Assembly: GCA_013399855.1 (NCBI GenBank)
Contig: VXAY01001965.1
Coordinates: forward strand, 434,423 to 498,422
Direction of reading: 5' to 3'
DNA: 64,000 nt
From: Oxyruncus cristatus
Lineage: Eukaryota; Chordata; Aves; Passeriformes; Cotingidae
How positions within the stretch are numbered: position 1 is the stretch's first letter; the number at the start of each line of letters is the position of its first letter. Below the pieces are notes generated by a model. The model ran no database searches. It saw only the letters and a list, made by a program, of their open reading frames with translations, and had not been told where the DNA came from. Both the position numbers and the translations under genes were made by a program. Shown here piece by piece: positions 39,136-51,345 of this stretch.

Positions 39136-39797
39136 CCTCTTTTAAATCAAAGGGCCAAATGTGGACTACAAGTGCTAAAGAGACGTCAATAATTACTTCC
39201 CTTGACCTTCTGAGAATTAAGCCCACTACTAGATTATATCATATCACTGTAACAATCATTTTCACTATTTGTCTAATGCTAAATTGTAGTTTTGATTTAT
39301 TTAAATTATTACTAAGCATAAATAGTCATTATTGAAGAATGCAACAAGTTAAAGAGGAAGAATGTGTATAACATAAGTCCTTTTCCCAAGGTTTCATAAA
39401 CCAAAGTAGTCTCTGATGGTTAGAGTATAACTCTTAATGAGGGGAAGGGTAGGACATTTTTTCTGTACACTAAACCTTTTTTTCTTTCTTGCCTTCCAGG
39501 AGAGTCTTACTGTAATGTTTCCTTCACAATTGTAATTTTCTGAGGAATTCATACTGATTCATGGAAAGGTCAAACTAAAGAATTCCTTTTCCCCATAAAG
39601 GTCTAAAATATTGCAGAGCCACATGGTAGACCTTGCCTTGAAAGAATAGTAGGATATAGGAAATATTTATGCCTTCCAGCAAAAGAGGTTATAAATATCC
39701 CATAATTCTTTGCAAAGCAATAAAAAAACCTGGGCTCTGAGGCCACTAGAAATAACCAATCAGACATTATTTTAGATCTTCTTTCTGTTTTTCCTTT
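39136..39797. other. Unique non-coding sequence
   Basis: AT-rich spacer between two CR1 fragments. No feature is recognised. Confidence 0.5.
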
Positions 39798-39925
39798 AGA
39801 ATCATAGAATCAGCTGGGTTGGAAAGGACCTCTGAGATCATCAAGTTCAACCCTTGGTCCACTACCACCATGGTTACTAGACTATGGCACTAAGTGCCAC
39901 ATCCAGTCTCATCTTTAGTGCCGTG
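39798..39925 (-). mobile_element. Short CR1 3' end
   Basis: On the plus strand it starts with TAGAATCATAGAATCA, the complement of the CR1 tail repeat. It continues GGGTTGGAAAGGACCTCTGA, CTTGGTCCACTACCACC and GGCACTAAGTGCCACATCCA to about 39918. It covers only the 3' UTR and the last ORF2 codons, so it is a strongly 5'-truncated insertion. It resembles the copies at 52715 and 5760-5894. Confidence 0.93.
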
Positions 39926-42900
39926 TAGAAAGATATAGATCATACCCTCTAAAATAGCCATTCATTCTTCGAAGAATTTCTGTTTATGTTTGGTTTATGA
40001 CCTTTTTTTCATGTTTTATGTTAACATCTAACTTATCTTACATACTAAATATCTGCACTTTTGGTTAGCACTATTTCTCATAAAAATATATATAAAAGTG
40101 AGAAACGTTATGTGTGGCAAAGCAATATTTGGAAAAATACAATGAAGAACTGAATATTCAGTGAGAACACCTTACTGTGGAGGATTTCTCAAGACATTTC
40201 TTGAAGATAAAAGTGACCAGATAGAAGAAGGATTCTTATAGAACATATCTCTGATTACTGCCTCTTTCTCTGGGATCTTTTGTGTGTGTCCTCTGCCTAG
40301 TTATGTTTTTCCCAGTTCCTCTTACTTCAGTGCTCTCTACTTTTTCAGTTGGAAGTTTATAAAACACAGATGCAAAAAGAGCTCACAGAGTGGGAAATCA
40401 TGGCTGGCAAGGGATCAAAGCCAACATAAAACAATAAAAATAGGGACGAGGAAGAATTGCTTCATAGACCTAGACTAAGGCTGTAAGTGTTTTTCAGCCT
40501 GTATGTTTGAATTTGAAAGGACTTGCAAAAAAGATATAGTTGTGGTGAAACATGAACATTTTCAGGTCATCAGCAGAAATGGAAATGCTATGATAAAGGT
40601 TTCAGATTTTTAGTTCAAAAGCATAGCTTGTTTTATAATCCTGGTCAATGTGGTCCTTTTAAGCAGGCTTTTGGGGAAATAATTCCTCAGTTATTTTCAA
40701 AGAGGTTCAAGATGATTTTTTTTGGTCAAATACAGATTAAAGAAGCAAAAAGTTGAACTCCTTGATATTATCCACATACACACCATATAAATTTCTTATT
40801 TGTTACAAAGATAGAAGTAAGTACACATTATGTGGTTAAGGAAATTACACTAACATGCAAAATTACCGTAAGATTAATAGACAACAAATATGCATTACAG
40901 AGAACATTATTCAGTAGAATGTGATTACATTTCACATAACTAAGAAACAGTCACAGACAGCATTAGAAGAGCTTTGAGGTTAAGAAAAGACTTTTAATCC
41001 AACAAATGGCTCAGAGTTAAAGTGACAATTGACTGTTGAGGAAAACAGAAAGGGCCAAATTCATCCCAGGTGTGACTCAGTGGAAATCAGCATAATTGGT
41101 CCTGGAATGAATGTCATCTAAAATATCTTATAAAGTATAAACAGATGATCAAAAAATTCCACATTACATGTAATTGTAAAAAGACATTTTATAAAGGAAG
41201 TCTCTTTGGGTCCATCACCTAGATTTAGATATGTTTTCTCATTTCTGCAAACAGAGCTGATGACAGAAAAAAAAACTAGGCAAAATTTAAAAAGAAAAAA
41301 AAATCCTTTGCCAAATGAGATTAGAGCAGAGAATTAGTGAAGTAACACAATAAACTCAGCCTGGTATGGTATATAAATTGGGCTGTTAATGTAAATGGTA
41401 CTACATTAATTACTCTGTTTTCATCATGACATCTCTATTTGTCTGTGCAGTGTGATTCTGGATTTTTCATGATATTCACTAGACTTCACCTGATATAATG
41501 ACTTGTCTGAATAGAACATGAAGAATATGAATTAAAAATTGTCTTTCAAATTCTGGGTTATCCATCTAAGACTGGTGTCAATCAGCAGATCCTGTACATA
41601 CCTGCAGACCTGTGGATACATTACAGAAAACAGAAATATTATTACTATATAATGGTGCACACTTGGGTACATTGCACTAGAATTTTGATCCCTCAGATTC
41701 TATAACAGAAAAAGATTGTGGTAGTAAAGTATACATTTGGGAAACTAGCCTTTTTTTGGCCAGTGTTATTAATAAAATCACAGTCCTCTGTCCCTTAGAT
41801 AGTAGACATCAGCAAAATGATTATGAAAAAAATGTAGTGGATATCTTCTTTTGTTTAGCCTTCCAAAGATTTTAGAACATTCTTCGAAATCTCACCTGTA
41901 AGAATTTTAGTAACAACATTGAGAAAACTTGAGCACTTCTCACAAGCAAGGTAATTAGAAAGAATATTTTTTTCCAGTTAGAACATCATCCTCCTAAACT
42001 GGGTTCATTCTTCTAAGTTGGATTATGAAAGTACTATTATTGGTACTGTTACCATGTTTAATACATCATCAGTAAATTAACCTATCCATTTTTCCAAGGT
42101 GGTCAGCATTGCAGAATACCATAGAGGGAAGATTCAATAGCTTTGTTACCTTTTAACATATTTCAGGTGTCAGTGGAGTCTTCTTCTGCCTTTTAGTGGG
42201 ACAAATTTTGTCCTTTGCATGCACAAGTGTTGAATGTTTTCTTGGACTCTGTTCCCTTCCCTCAGATTTAGTCTTAGATCCCCATTATCTGACAATCCCA
42301 ATTATCCCAGGCCTCCAAACTCATACAAAATTAGCATCTATGGCCATAACTTCATCAGCCTTTATATACCCAAGGCTGTGAAGTATAATTAAACCCCTGA
42401 TAAATTTTTAAATGAAAAGAATGAAAAAAAGAAAAAAGCGAGAACATTGATGCAAGTCAAACGATATTACTTGTCCGACCAGATTCTCGTCTAACAGATT
42501 TTAACCAAAGATTTACAATTGAAACACTAGGAACTGTTGGCTACGCACCATTTCTTTATGAAATAAATGAAACTTTGGGGATTTGCAAATATTTTTGTAG
42601 GTACGTACAATTTCTCTGAATAATTACTAAGCAGTGAGCAGAACATAGCACTTCTTTAAATCATGTTCTGTCATTGTCTCCCTGATCTACCTTTTCTATT
42701 CCATGTAGTGATAGTTGTAGTCTTTGTTTTTCATTAATAATAATGGGAAACAGATGGTTATGTGTTTGTGGTGTTTTGTTTCTTTGTGCGTTTTCTTTAG
42801 TTTCAATTTTTTTCTTTGGAAGAAAATTATAGTCCTGAAATCAGATTTCAATTCACACATCTTTGTGAATGTAGTGGTATAAAGGAGGTTTGTCTTTTCT

Positions 42901-44120
42901 ATGATTTTCCTTAGGAATTTTGTACCGAAAACTATTCAGGAGTCATCATAAGACAAAGCAGGTTGTTCTGTGAGGAAATGAGTTCAGTGGGAAAAGGATA
43001 AGTGTATGTTCTGGGATAGTATCTTGTATGTCGTTCTCTTTCTCACATTCTTCCCTAGGCATTAAACAGGGATTTGACATGCAACAGACCTATCCCAGTG
43101 ACAGGATACTGGGCAAGAGGAATTTTTGGCCTGACCTAAACTGACTGCTTTTATTTTCCTTAAAATTTGGGGTGCCATAAATTTTGAATATGGTCACTAT
43201 AATAATTTTTGTCCACAGTAACAATTATCTTTTTTTTTATGTCTGGATTGACAAAATAGTAGATTGTAATACAGCACAGCAAAATGGTGGCTCCTGAACA
43301 GGAATCTTTCCAATATGGAAGAATAGTGTGTGGGTAAAATGCCCCAGAGAACCTTGTTCAACTGGGAAACAAACTCTTTATTCTCTTATACATAATATGT
43401 TTCTGGTCTTTTTAATAATCTGTCTCAATACTTTAAAGAATCTTACCACTGAAGATTGCTATGTCATCTCATACCTTCTGTTGACAAGATCTGATCTGTG
43501 TGTCAGCAGCCTTGAAACCCTGTTATTTGCTTGGAAGGCCAATGGGCCATGTTGTACAAATTAATGAATAAACACGGCCTCTCCCTCTCTCCTAAAGCAA
43601 GAGCAAATTTTTGACTTTTTTTCCGTCCAGAATAATTAAGAAAGAGTTTCAGTTATGCTTCATAAACTACCTACTACACGTCTTCCTTTTTTTTTTTTAC
43701 AGCCTGCTATGTTTGCTGCAGAACTCACATCACTTTCTGACATGCCTTTGGAAAGAGTGCTTGTTTGGTGTGTGCTGGGCTTGAAGCCTTGTGGATGAAA
43801 TAGTCCCTTCCGTGTTAGATCTAGGTGCAAAATGTCATCCCTTTTTGTGATCTCCACAATCACTGGAGATTGGTGAACTCTTAGAAATATTTTGGGGGAT
43901 TCATATCTTATACTGAATTGTTTCCTGGATATACCAGTTTCTTCACTGATTGATGAGCAGTGCAGAGTAAGTACACTCTGTATCTACTGCACGCAAAAAA
44001 CTCAGGTTTTCTAGCTGTTTGTAACCCAGATCTAGAGGGAAATGCCTATTGCCCTCTAGCTAATGGGTTATTCATATGTAATAACTTGTTAATGAATAAG
44101 TATTAAAAAATTCTATAGCA
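39926..44120. other. Unique non-coding sequence
   Basis: No repeat or exon is recognised. ORFs at 40284, 42196, 43328 and 43660 are below 80 codons and featureless. Confidence 0.5.
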
Positions 44121-44250
44121 TTGGTCAAGGCCAGGTTAGAGCAACCTGGTTTAGTGAAAGGTGTTCCTGCCCATTGCAGGGATGTTGGAATGAGATAATC
44201 TTTAAGAATACTCCCAGCCCAAACCATCCAATGATTCTATGACTCTGTGA
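44121..44250 (+). mobile_element. CR1 3' end, short fragment
   Basis: The plus strand reads TGGTCAAGGCCAGGTTAGAG, CAACCTGGTTTAGTGAAAGG, CCTGCCCATTGCAGGGATGT, then CCCAAACCATCCAATGATTC. It ends in degraded ATTCTATGACTCTGTGAC units near 44250. This is the 3' UTR of the CR1 type whose ORF2 ends 'FKVRL...LSNLI', the same type as the end of the copy at 58100-58242. Confidence 0.93.
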
Positions 44251-46916
44251 CAGAAATAATAATGCTTTTTTGGTTCAATTCAAAACACACTTATAAGCAT
44301 AACTTTCTCCTTTCCTTGGTGAACTTCAATGCTGTTGAAGTCTTCATTTAAATCAATTTTATTTGAATCCTATACTTCATAAAAAGCTATGTACATTACT
44401 CCTGAATCAACTGTGTGTTCCTGAAAATTAGGATATTCTGGGGCAGCTGTGGCAAGCATAAAAGGGTATGTATTTCAAACAGAAGGAAAGAAGGGGCATT
44501 TATTTCTGATATGCTCATGGCAAATCATTGTTTGGAAACATTTGGTGAAATTTAGCTTTGATTATGTATATATATGTATCTTCTGGTTATATGTGATTCA
44601 CTTGTTATTTTCTAATGTGAAGAAAATATCCCTCTGTACCTATATCTAATTTTCCCAAATTGCATGAACACTAGGCTTCTTTAAATGTGAAATTCAATAG
44701 AGAGTTACTTAAAAATAGATATTCTTTCCTTATAGAGGTTTCAATTCAGACAGAAGATGGCAGCTCTCCCTTTTCAGTCTTTTAAGCTTGGGGATTTTTT
44801 CAGAAATAAATCAGACTTCCTGGCTGTGTTTCTTGTTTACAAAGTGCTGTATACATTGACATTTAAGAATTTTGTTGTACACACATCACGTCATAAAATT
44901 AAAAGCATTTATGTCCCACAGAATCCTGGGTGAGATCTAAATTGTTGTGCACTCTATTGGCAGTTGTGCAGTACTTCAAAATATGCATCCTCTAAAAATT
45001 GCCTTTCTGATTCCCTCATTGCTTTGCTACCTATACTTCTGCTAATAATGACAGACTTTCTTGACTTTGGAGCAGGAATCCGTATTGAAATACAATTTAT
45101 CCATTTTACTCTTATGTTTTTATGTTCTGTAGAAAGAAGTACGGGGTGATCTAATATGCTTTGAAGATGAACTCTACAGATTAGATTTCTTTTAGGAGAT
45201 ACCTTCTAATATCCTGTTTAACAATGTTAAAAAAAATTAAATAACCAACAATGAAGAACTAAAAAGAAAATATATATGAGGAAATAAAAAATTACTTTGA
45301 AATCAGAAGTACCAAATGTATAAGATAGAAGAAATCTTTGAAGATAAGCCAAAAGAAAACATGATTAACACTGATGAAGCAGAATAGTGCCAATAATACG
45401 TCATTTCTGATCCAAATGCATGATACAAGGTGGAAATTGAACTTTCAAGGCTCATGTTAGTGTTTTACTCTTATGCTTTATCCAGGTAAGTGAGAAAATA
45501 AAAAAAAAAAAAGGAAAAATTGCATAGTGATAAGTCTATTTTAAATGTGGTCATGTGTCAACACTGCTGAATGACATAATTCAGGTAAAGTCATTACAGG
45601 ATTACATAATGATTAATTTCTAAAGGTTCTCAAATAATATGGCGAGATACCCTTTGTGGAGTAAAGCCTTAAAAGTTTTAGTATAGTCTTAAGTCTCCAC
45701 TTTGTTTGTAACTTTTATGGAGATCTGCACTCTATATTTGTAGAGATATTTTATGCACTCCCACAATGCAAATCCTTTTCATTATGCACTGCTAAAGGAA
45801 AAAAAATTCTCCAGAGAGCTGTCCTTGATCTTACTTCAAAATGATAAATCTGTTTTCGCGTCATTGTTCTTTGTTGCAACAGTAACAAATTTTCCTTCAG
45901 CCCATATGGTATAACCTCTTCACAGAATCTCTACAGCTATTTCAGCTAAAGACTATTGTGCGTGCTTGTGATATAAGCCATTGTAAATAAAGATTTGACT
46001 ATTTTTATTTATGTTCTGTCCAGCAAATTATAAAAAACAGCTCAGTGATCTTGTATTATAAATAGCAAAAACCAAGAATGTAAATTGTATAGATAAATGG
46101 TCAATAAAGAAGTAATATTATTAGACAAGTGTAATTCTCACTGACCTTTTAAAATTTATATAAAAGTAGCTGATCAGATTAACTTAGCTTATTCATATGT
46201 ATGGTTATTAAAAGTCTGACTATTTTAAATACTGTGTAAGTGTTTCCCCATATTCACAACTCATACAATTAAATAAGAGAGAGCAGGTCCAATGTTCAAA
46301 CTTGTTTAAGTTTTTTGATTCTTCTGGGCTTGCACATTTGAAATACTCATTCTAACGTCAATGGCATATGTTTGTTGTTTATTGATGAAATATAAATATT
46401 CTGCTAAAATATCGATAACCTGTCTGACATTTACCTGTAATCAATTATTATAAATTAAGGATATATCTGATAATAAAAGTAGCAATATTAGTCATATGCT
46501 TGACAAAGTGTAAATTACAGCATTAACTAAAGAGATAAATCTTTTCCTAAGAAAGAAAAAAGCAAGTAGCTGACTCTGAGGCTGTTGAAAAGTTGCTAAG
46601 CCACTTTAGGTTTTTGATTCATTTCACACACAGTGTAGTACAGACAGATTACTGAGGAAGAAATGGCCATATCTCTTAGGAATCTGGATTTTTTCTTTAG
46701 GTTTTTTTTTCTGAAATAATCTAAATTTGGTGGTCATCCCACAGTATTGCAAGATCTATTTGTCTAATCATTTCTTGGAAAAAGAATGAAACTTTGTCCA
46801 TCCGTGTAAGATGTGGAAACCATTGAACTTTCCTTTATTTGATGTGTAAATTTGAGAAAACTGTTGCCTGCATTTGAGAATTTAAGGCTATTGGTTAGCA
46901 AGGTTACTGTATTCTG
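44251..46916. other. Unique non-coding sequence
   Basis: AT-rich sequence with no named repeat or exon. A short A-tract lies at 45499-45512. A group of SOX-like ACAA/TTGT cores lies at 45862-45890. ORFs at 44449 and 44964 are short and featureless. Confidence 0.5.
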
Positions 46917-47053
46917 AATCACAGAATATTCTGAGTTGGAAGGTATCCACAAGGATCATTGAGTCCAATTCTTAAGTGATTGGTCCATACAGGGATCAAA
47001 ACAACAAATTTGTGGTATTAGCACCATGCTCTAACCAACTGAGATAATCTCAG
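46917..47053 (-). mobile_element. tRNA-Ile-headed SINE, TguSINE1-like, copy 2
   Basis: Copy 2 has the same architecture as 3744-3889. On the minus strand, from 47053, it reads CTGAGATTATCTCAGTTGGT, TTAGAGCATGGTGCTAATAC, then a degenerate B box TTTTGATCCCTG. The tail AAGAATTGGACTCAATGATC follows and ends in AATATTCTGTGATTC at 46917. The GTGCTAATA block still shows the AAU anticodon context of tRNA-Ile, which is damaged in copy 1. Head and tail are joined at the same point in both copies, and both 5' ends stop at CTGAGAT, so this is a defined family. It is a retroposed pseudogene-like element, not a tRNA gene. Confidence 0.82.
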
Positions 47054-47699
47054 TCATGTATATGTACTGTTACTAATAAAAACATAATTATTACCAAACA
47101 CTCAAAAATGTATAGAAGTGCTCTTTTAGTGCTAAATCTGAAGAAAAATAAAATTAAATAATTTCAACTTTATAAATATATATGTACATATGGCTCTCAC
47201 TCTTTTTGTTTGTTTGCTTGTTTTTATTTTAGATGTATTTAATGTAATGAATATTTGCCAAACAGTATTACTATGTTATTGATGTAAGGTGACCTGTAAG
47301 TTAGAGATTTATTAGAGGTATATGGTTTATTCATTGAAAAAGTGAGAGTTTTGTTTGGGAGAAGAGAAACTTTTTTATTTTTCCCCTTAAAAAAGCATGT
47401 AGGCAAAAAACTGTAGCCAGTATCTCCTCTATTCTGTTCCCTTGTTCCCCTCTGCCCTGCTATGCCCAAAAAAGGTGAAGAGAAAATCATTCCCTGAAGA
47501 TAGTCAGATAAAACCGCTTTGCTGCCTCTGGAAGACAGCTCCACTACCAAATGTCTTCAGCAAAGACTGCTTTGTCACCAGAGAACACTTTCTTCAGCCT
47601 AAATTCTGTCACTGATATTTTTTTGGAGAGATTTGATTGCTTGATTTTTTTTTCCTAAACAAAATCTAAACCGTCACTGGGGCAGACTGAATTACCCAA

Positions 47700-47723
47700 T
47701 ATCTTACCAAGTATCTTACCAAG
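47700..47723. repeat. 12-nt exact tandem duplication
   Basis: TATCTTACCAAG is present twice head to tail at 47700-47711 and 47712-47723. Confidence 0.9.
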
Positions 47724-48329
47724 TAGGTTGCGAGTAGCATATCTGTCATCCTTGAGAATGGAAAATATTTATATTTTCCTATTATTCTTTAAATTAAAAG
47801 TACAGTACTTAAAGAACATGAACAATAAAATATTAAGAAATGTCCCTGTATTCTTCAAATATAATTGTCTTAAATCATTTAAATATTCCTTGTTGAATGC
47901 CTTACCTTTTGCCTATAGGATATTTAAAGCAAGGCCATTTCCAGCTCAGTGCTTGGAGTTGCTATTCCCCACTTAAAATAATTTTGAGCTCTTTGAAATA
48001 ATAGAGTGAGAGAACAATTCTTTAGCCTATTGGCTAAGATGTTCACATAAATTCTCACCCCTTCTCTTATGACTTTGTTTATCAGAATTGTTGTGTCAAG
48101 GAGACACACTGAAAGCTTTTAACCCTCCCAAATATTCCATAGCTTGCTGTTTCTGACTCTCATCTTAGAGGTGACTGGCAGATATTCAAATCTTCTTCAT
48201 GAAAAGTGGACACCAAGTCTTGATTTCCTCTGTAAGCCTGTAGCACCAAAGCCAAAGAACCAAAGACAGATTAGTGAAAGCTTTTTGCTCAGTTTCTCAG
48301 TTACAGTGCATTATCCATTCTATATTTGA

Positions 48330-48393
48330 CATGATGAATGAACTTGTGTTCATCATGAAGTATATGAGTATCTGAGTTGCATCATGAAGTATA
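48330..48393. repeat. Small direct and inverted repeat cluster
   Basis: CATCATGAAGTATA occurs at 48351-48364 and 48380-48393. The upstream CATGATGAA near 48330 is the reverse complement of TTCATCATG near 48349, giving a 9-bp hairpin next to the direct repeat. I recognise no element. Confidence 0.75.
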
Positions 48394-50731
48394 GAGTGAA
48401 GAGAGATGAATGAAGATTCCAGCACTTCATAACTTCTGAATGCCTAATTTTACTACTTGACTAGTATGTTTCTTTAGTAGTATATTTGTAACATTAAAAT
48501 ACAGGGATAGGTGGTGATAATAGATTGGTGGGTCACATCCTCCTTCTCCAGGGACAGTATTAGACACACAGCATGTTAGGGAAGTATAGGATTTCAAAAA
48601 TTCCCCACAATTTATGTAAATCATATCACTGAACTGAAGAAGTCTGGAGAGCTTTAATTTGTGACTAACCAGTATCAGACTGTGGAGGGGAAAATTCCCA
48701 AGCATTAACTCCTCTCAATCACTTTTGTGGTATTTTAAATCCCTAATAAACCAAAGCCAGTAAGGGACACTTACTTTTCTATTTTCTTATGGAAAAGGCT
48801 CTCTTGCCTTCTCTTTTTATAGATATACAGTAGTTGACCATTATGTTTTGCAAAAAGGTTTTGTGGGTTTATCTTTGTATGTTTAACTGAATTGTAGAGA
48901 CCATTCCCTTCCTGCCTTTACCTAGGCAGTGCTGTAAGAATATGCCACAGTACCTGAAAATCAGAGACATTACTTGATGTAATAATTGCTTCAGTAATTG
49001 ACATTACTAAAATGAACACTTAATAGCTCACAACAAATCAATTTAAAACAAATTATTTTGTTTATTACAATATAAAAAGTATCATCAGCTTTTAAAATTA
49101 TCTCAGGTAAATCTTCTGGATTAGGAGTCTTGAAGCTACTTTGTAATTCTAGTATGTTTTTATTTATAATTATTTTTCTATATTATATTTTATTTTACTT
49201 TAGATTTTTAACTAAAAAGCCTGTGATGAGAAGTAAAGGCAAAATTGCTACTGTAGATTGATGAATGTGGATCCAGAAAGAATTTTAGAAATCAGACTGA
49301 TAGTATGGGCAGAAGACAAGAACAATCATAAGGACCCGATATTTGTGTTTACAGGCCTGTGAGACTGCATCACTATAAAAAAGTGCAGATTATTCTTTTT
49401 ATTTTATTCATAAAACAACAGTGATAAAATAAATTATTATGTTTAACAAGTATTTAATTAACTTCTCTAAAAAGCTACAAGTCACATTTTTTTAAAAGTT
49501 CTTTCATATTCTTAAATGCAATTATCTAAAAACTATCAATCACTTTTATTAGTTAATACTTGAAACTGCATGCATATCCACTATAATTATTAATGCCAAT
49601 CCATTTACTGGTTCATTTGAGTCTGGTTATGCACAGTTATGTGTGATATTTTGAAAAGAAGCACCATTTTCCCAATGAAACAATAATATCTTTTTTCTCA
49701 AGATCAACAAAAGATTTATTCATTTTAATTCTATTGCTTATCTGCCTACTGTATAACTTATATGAATAAGAGAATCTGTGTGGTAAGTGAAAATATAGCT
49801 ATATACAATTGCCACTAATAAATTGGTTTTCCTTTAAAACTTTCACCACAGTAAGCATTTAAGACAAAATAAAAACACCTAAGGAAAGATATGAAACAGA
49901 ACCACTCCTCAGAGGTGAAAAAGTTGATTTCTTGAGGCCTACAGCAAGCAGACTAGATTTTGCACTGCATCTGTTGATGCAGCCTCAGACTTGGTTTAGA
50001 TATTGAAGAGGTCATTTAGGCCAGATTTTAAAAAAAACCCCTATAATTAGCTTCTCAGTGTGTTTTAGAAGTCCTCATTTGACTTAGGTCAATTAAGAGA
50101 TATGGACATCAAGATAGTCCACATAAAAATCTCAATTTATTTTCTGTCTAGTGTTTGGGAGATGCATGTGTATCTGAAGGTACTTTCCCCTCTAACGTTC
50201 CTCAAGTGCCTAAATATATTCCCACATGAATAAATAAGTGGTTTTATCTTCAGAGGGCTGAAATCTGTACATTCTGGGATCTAAAAATTAGTCATTCCTT
50301 TTTGTCAATTGCAAATATAGGAGGATACTGTAGATGTTGCTAGATGCATCTAACATCTTTTATTGTCCAAAATGCAGAAAAAAAGACATTATAGCCTGTA
50401 TTCTGTTCCAATAATTATTTATGCCATATGGTAAAAAACAGTCTAGCTTATAGTGTTCTTTATTTGTCACTTAATCACTGCTCAATATACTGGACATCTT
50501 TACTTCTTTATTAATGTCAGTGAACAGGACTGGAAAAGGAACAAGAATCCAAGAAAGGATCAAGCAGACATATGAGCATGAGGGGTGGATTTTTATGGAG
50601 AATACTCCGAGTTAGAACTTTTATGAATCCCACACTCTCCTTACAGTCAATACAGAGAAAGATGGCTTTGTCTTTCTAAGTACACTTTCAGAATAGGTCC
50701 TGCAACCTTTGGAGGTTGCTTTTATTATTTT

Positions 50732-51345
50732 TTCATAGAATCATAGAATGGTCAGGCACAATCTATTTTCGGTGAAGCCATGCTGGATGTTGTGTATCAC
50801 CTCCTTGTGTTGCATGTACCTTAACATTCTTTCATGAGGATCTGCTGTATGATCTTCCTAGACCCAAAAGCAAGGCTCACCTTGCAGTTCCCTGGTCTGC
50901 AGTTCCCTGGGTTTTCCTTTCTCACCTTTTTAAAAACAGGAGTGATATTTCCAGACAATTGTGATTTTGCCTGACTGCCATGACGTTTCAAATTTCACGG
51001 AGAGTAGCTTGGCAACAAAATCAGCCAGGTCCCTCAGGACCCTGGGCTGCATCTCATCAGGCCCCATAGACCTGTGCCTGTTCAGTTTCATCAGGTGATC
51101 TTGAACCAGCTCTTTGCCTACAGTGGGGGGACTGTACTCCTCACCTGGAGGTTCAGGGACTTGAGAGATATGGGAAGTCTGGCTGCCAGTGAAGACTGAG
51201 GTGAAGACCTCATTTAGCATTCAGCCTTCTCCACAACCGTTGTCACCAGTTCTCCTTCCTTGTCTTTTGGTGATTATACTCTTTCTTTTCTGACCTGTGT
51301 GCTTACAGAATCATCTGTATCCCATTCTTCATATTTTTAATCTAT
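50732..51345 (-). mobile_element. CR1 LINE with internal deletion
   Basis: The minus strand encodes the start of the CR1 RT region: LNEVFTSVFTGSQTSHISQV, then VGKELVQDHLMKLNRHRSMG, then PDEMQPRVLRDLADFVAKLL (51220-50990). Further damaged RT sequence leads to the region of the HGF..KGRSCLTN motif near 50770. Directly after that, at 50732-50750, comes TAGAATCATAGAATG, the complement of the CR1 terminal tail. About 1.5 kb of RT, C-terminus and 3' UTR expected between these points is missing, while tail and body share one orientation. The 5' end near 51345 is approximate. Confidence 0.88.
50883..50910. repeat. 13-nt tandem duplication inside CR1
   Basis: TGCAGTTCCCTGG occurs at 50883-50895 and 50898-50910, period 15. 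It lies inside the CR1 copy and is probably a post-insertion slippage duplication that adds a codon-multiple insertion. Confidence 0.85.

Larger units (their letters stand above)
47054..50731. other. AT-rich non-coding sequence
   Basis: No transposon or exon is recognised. ORFs at 47239-47550 (103 codons, minus) and 48427-48705 (92 codons, minus) have no domain I can identify. Very AT-rich parts occur at 49140-49200 and 49380-49600. A 12-nt tandem duplication lies at 47700-47723. Confidence 0.5.
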
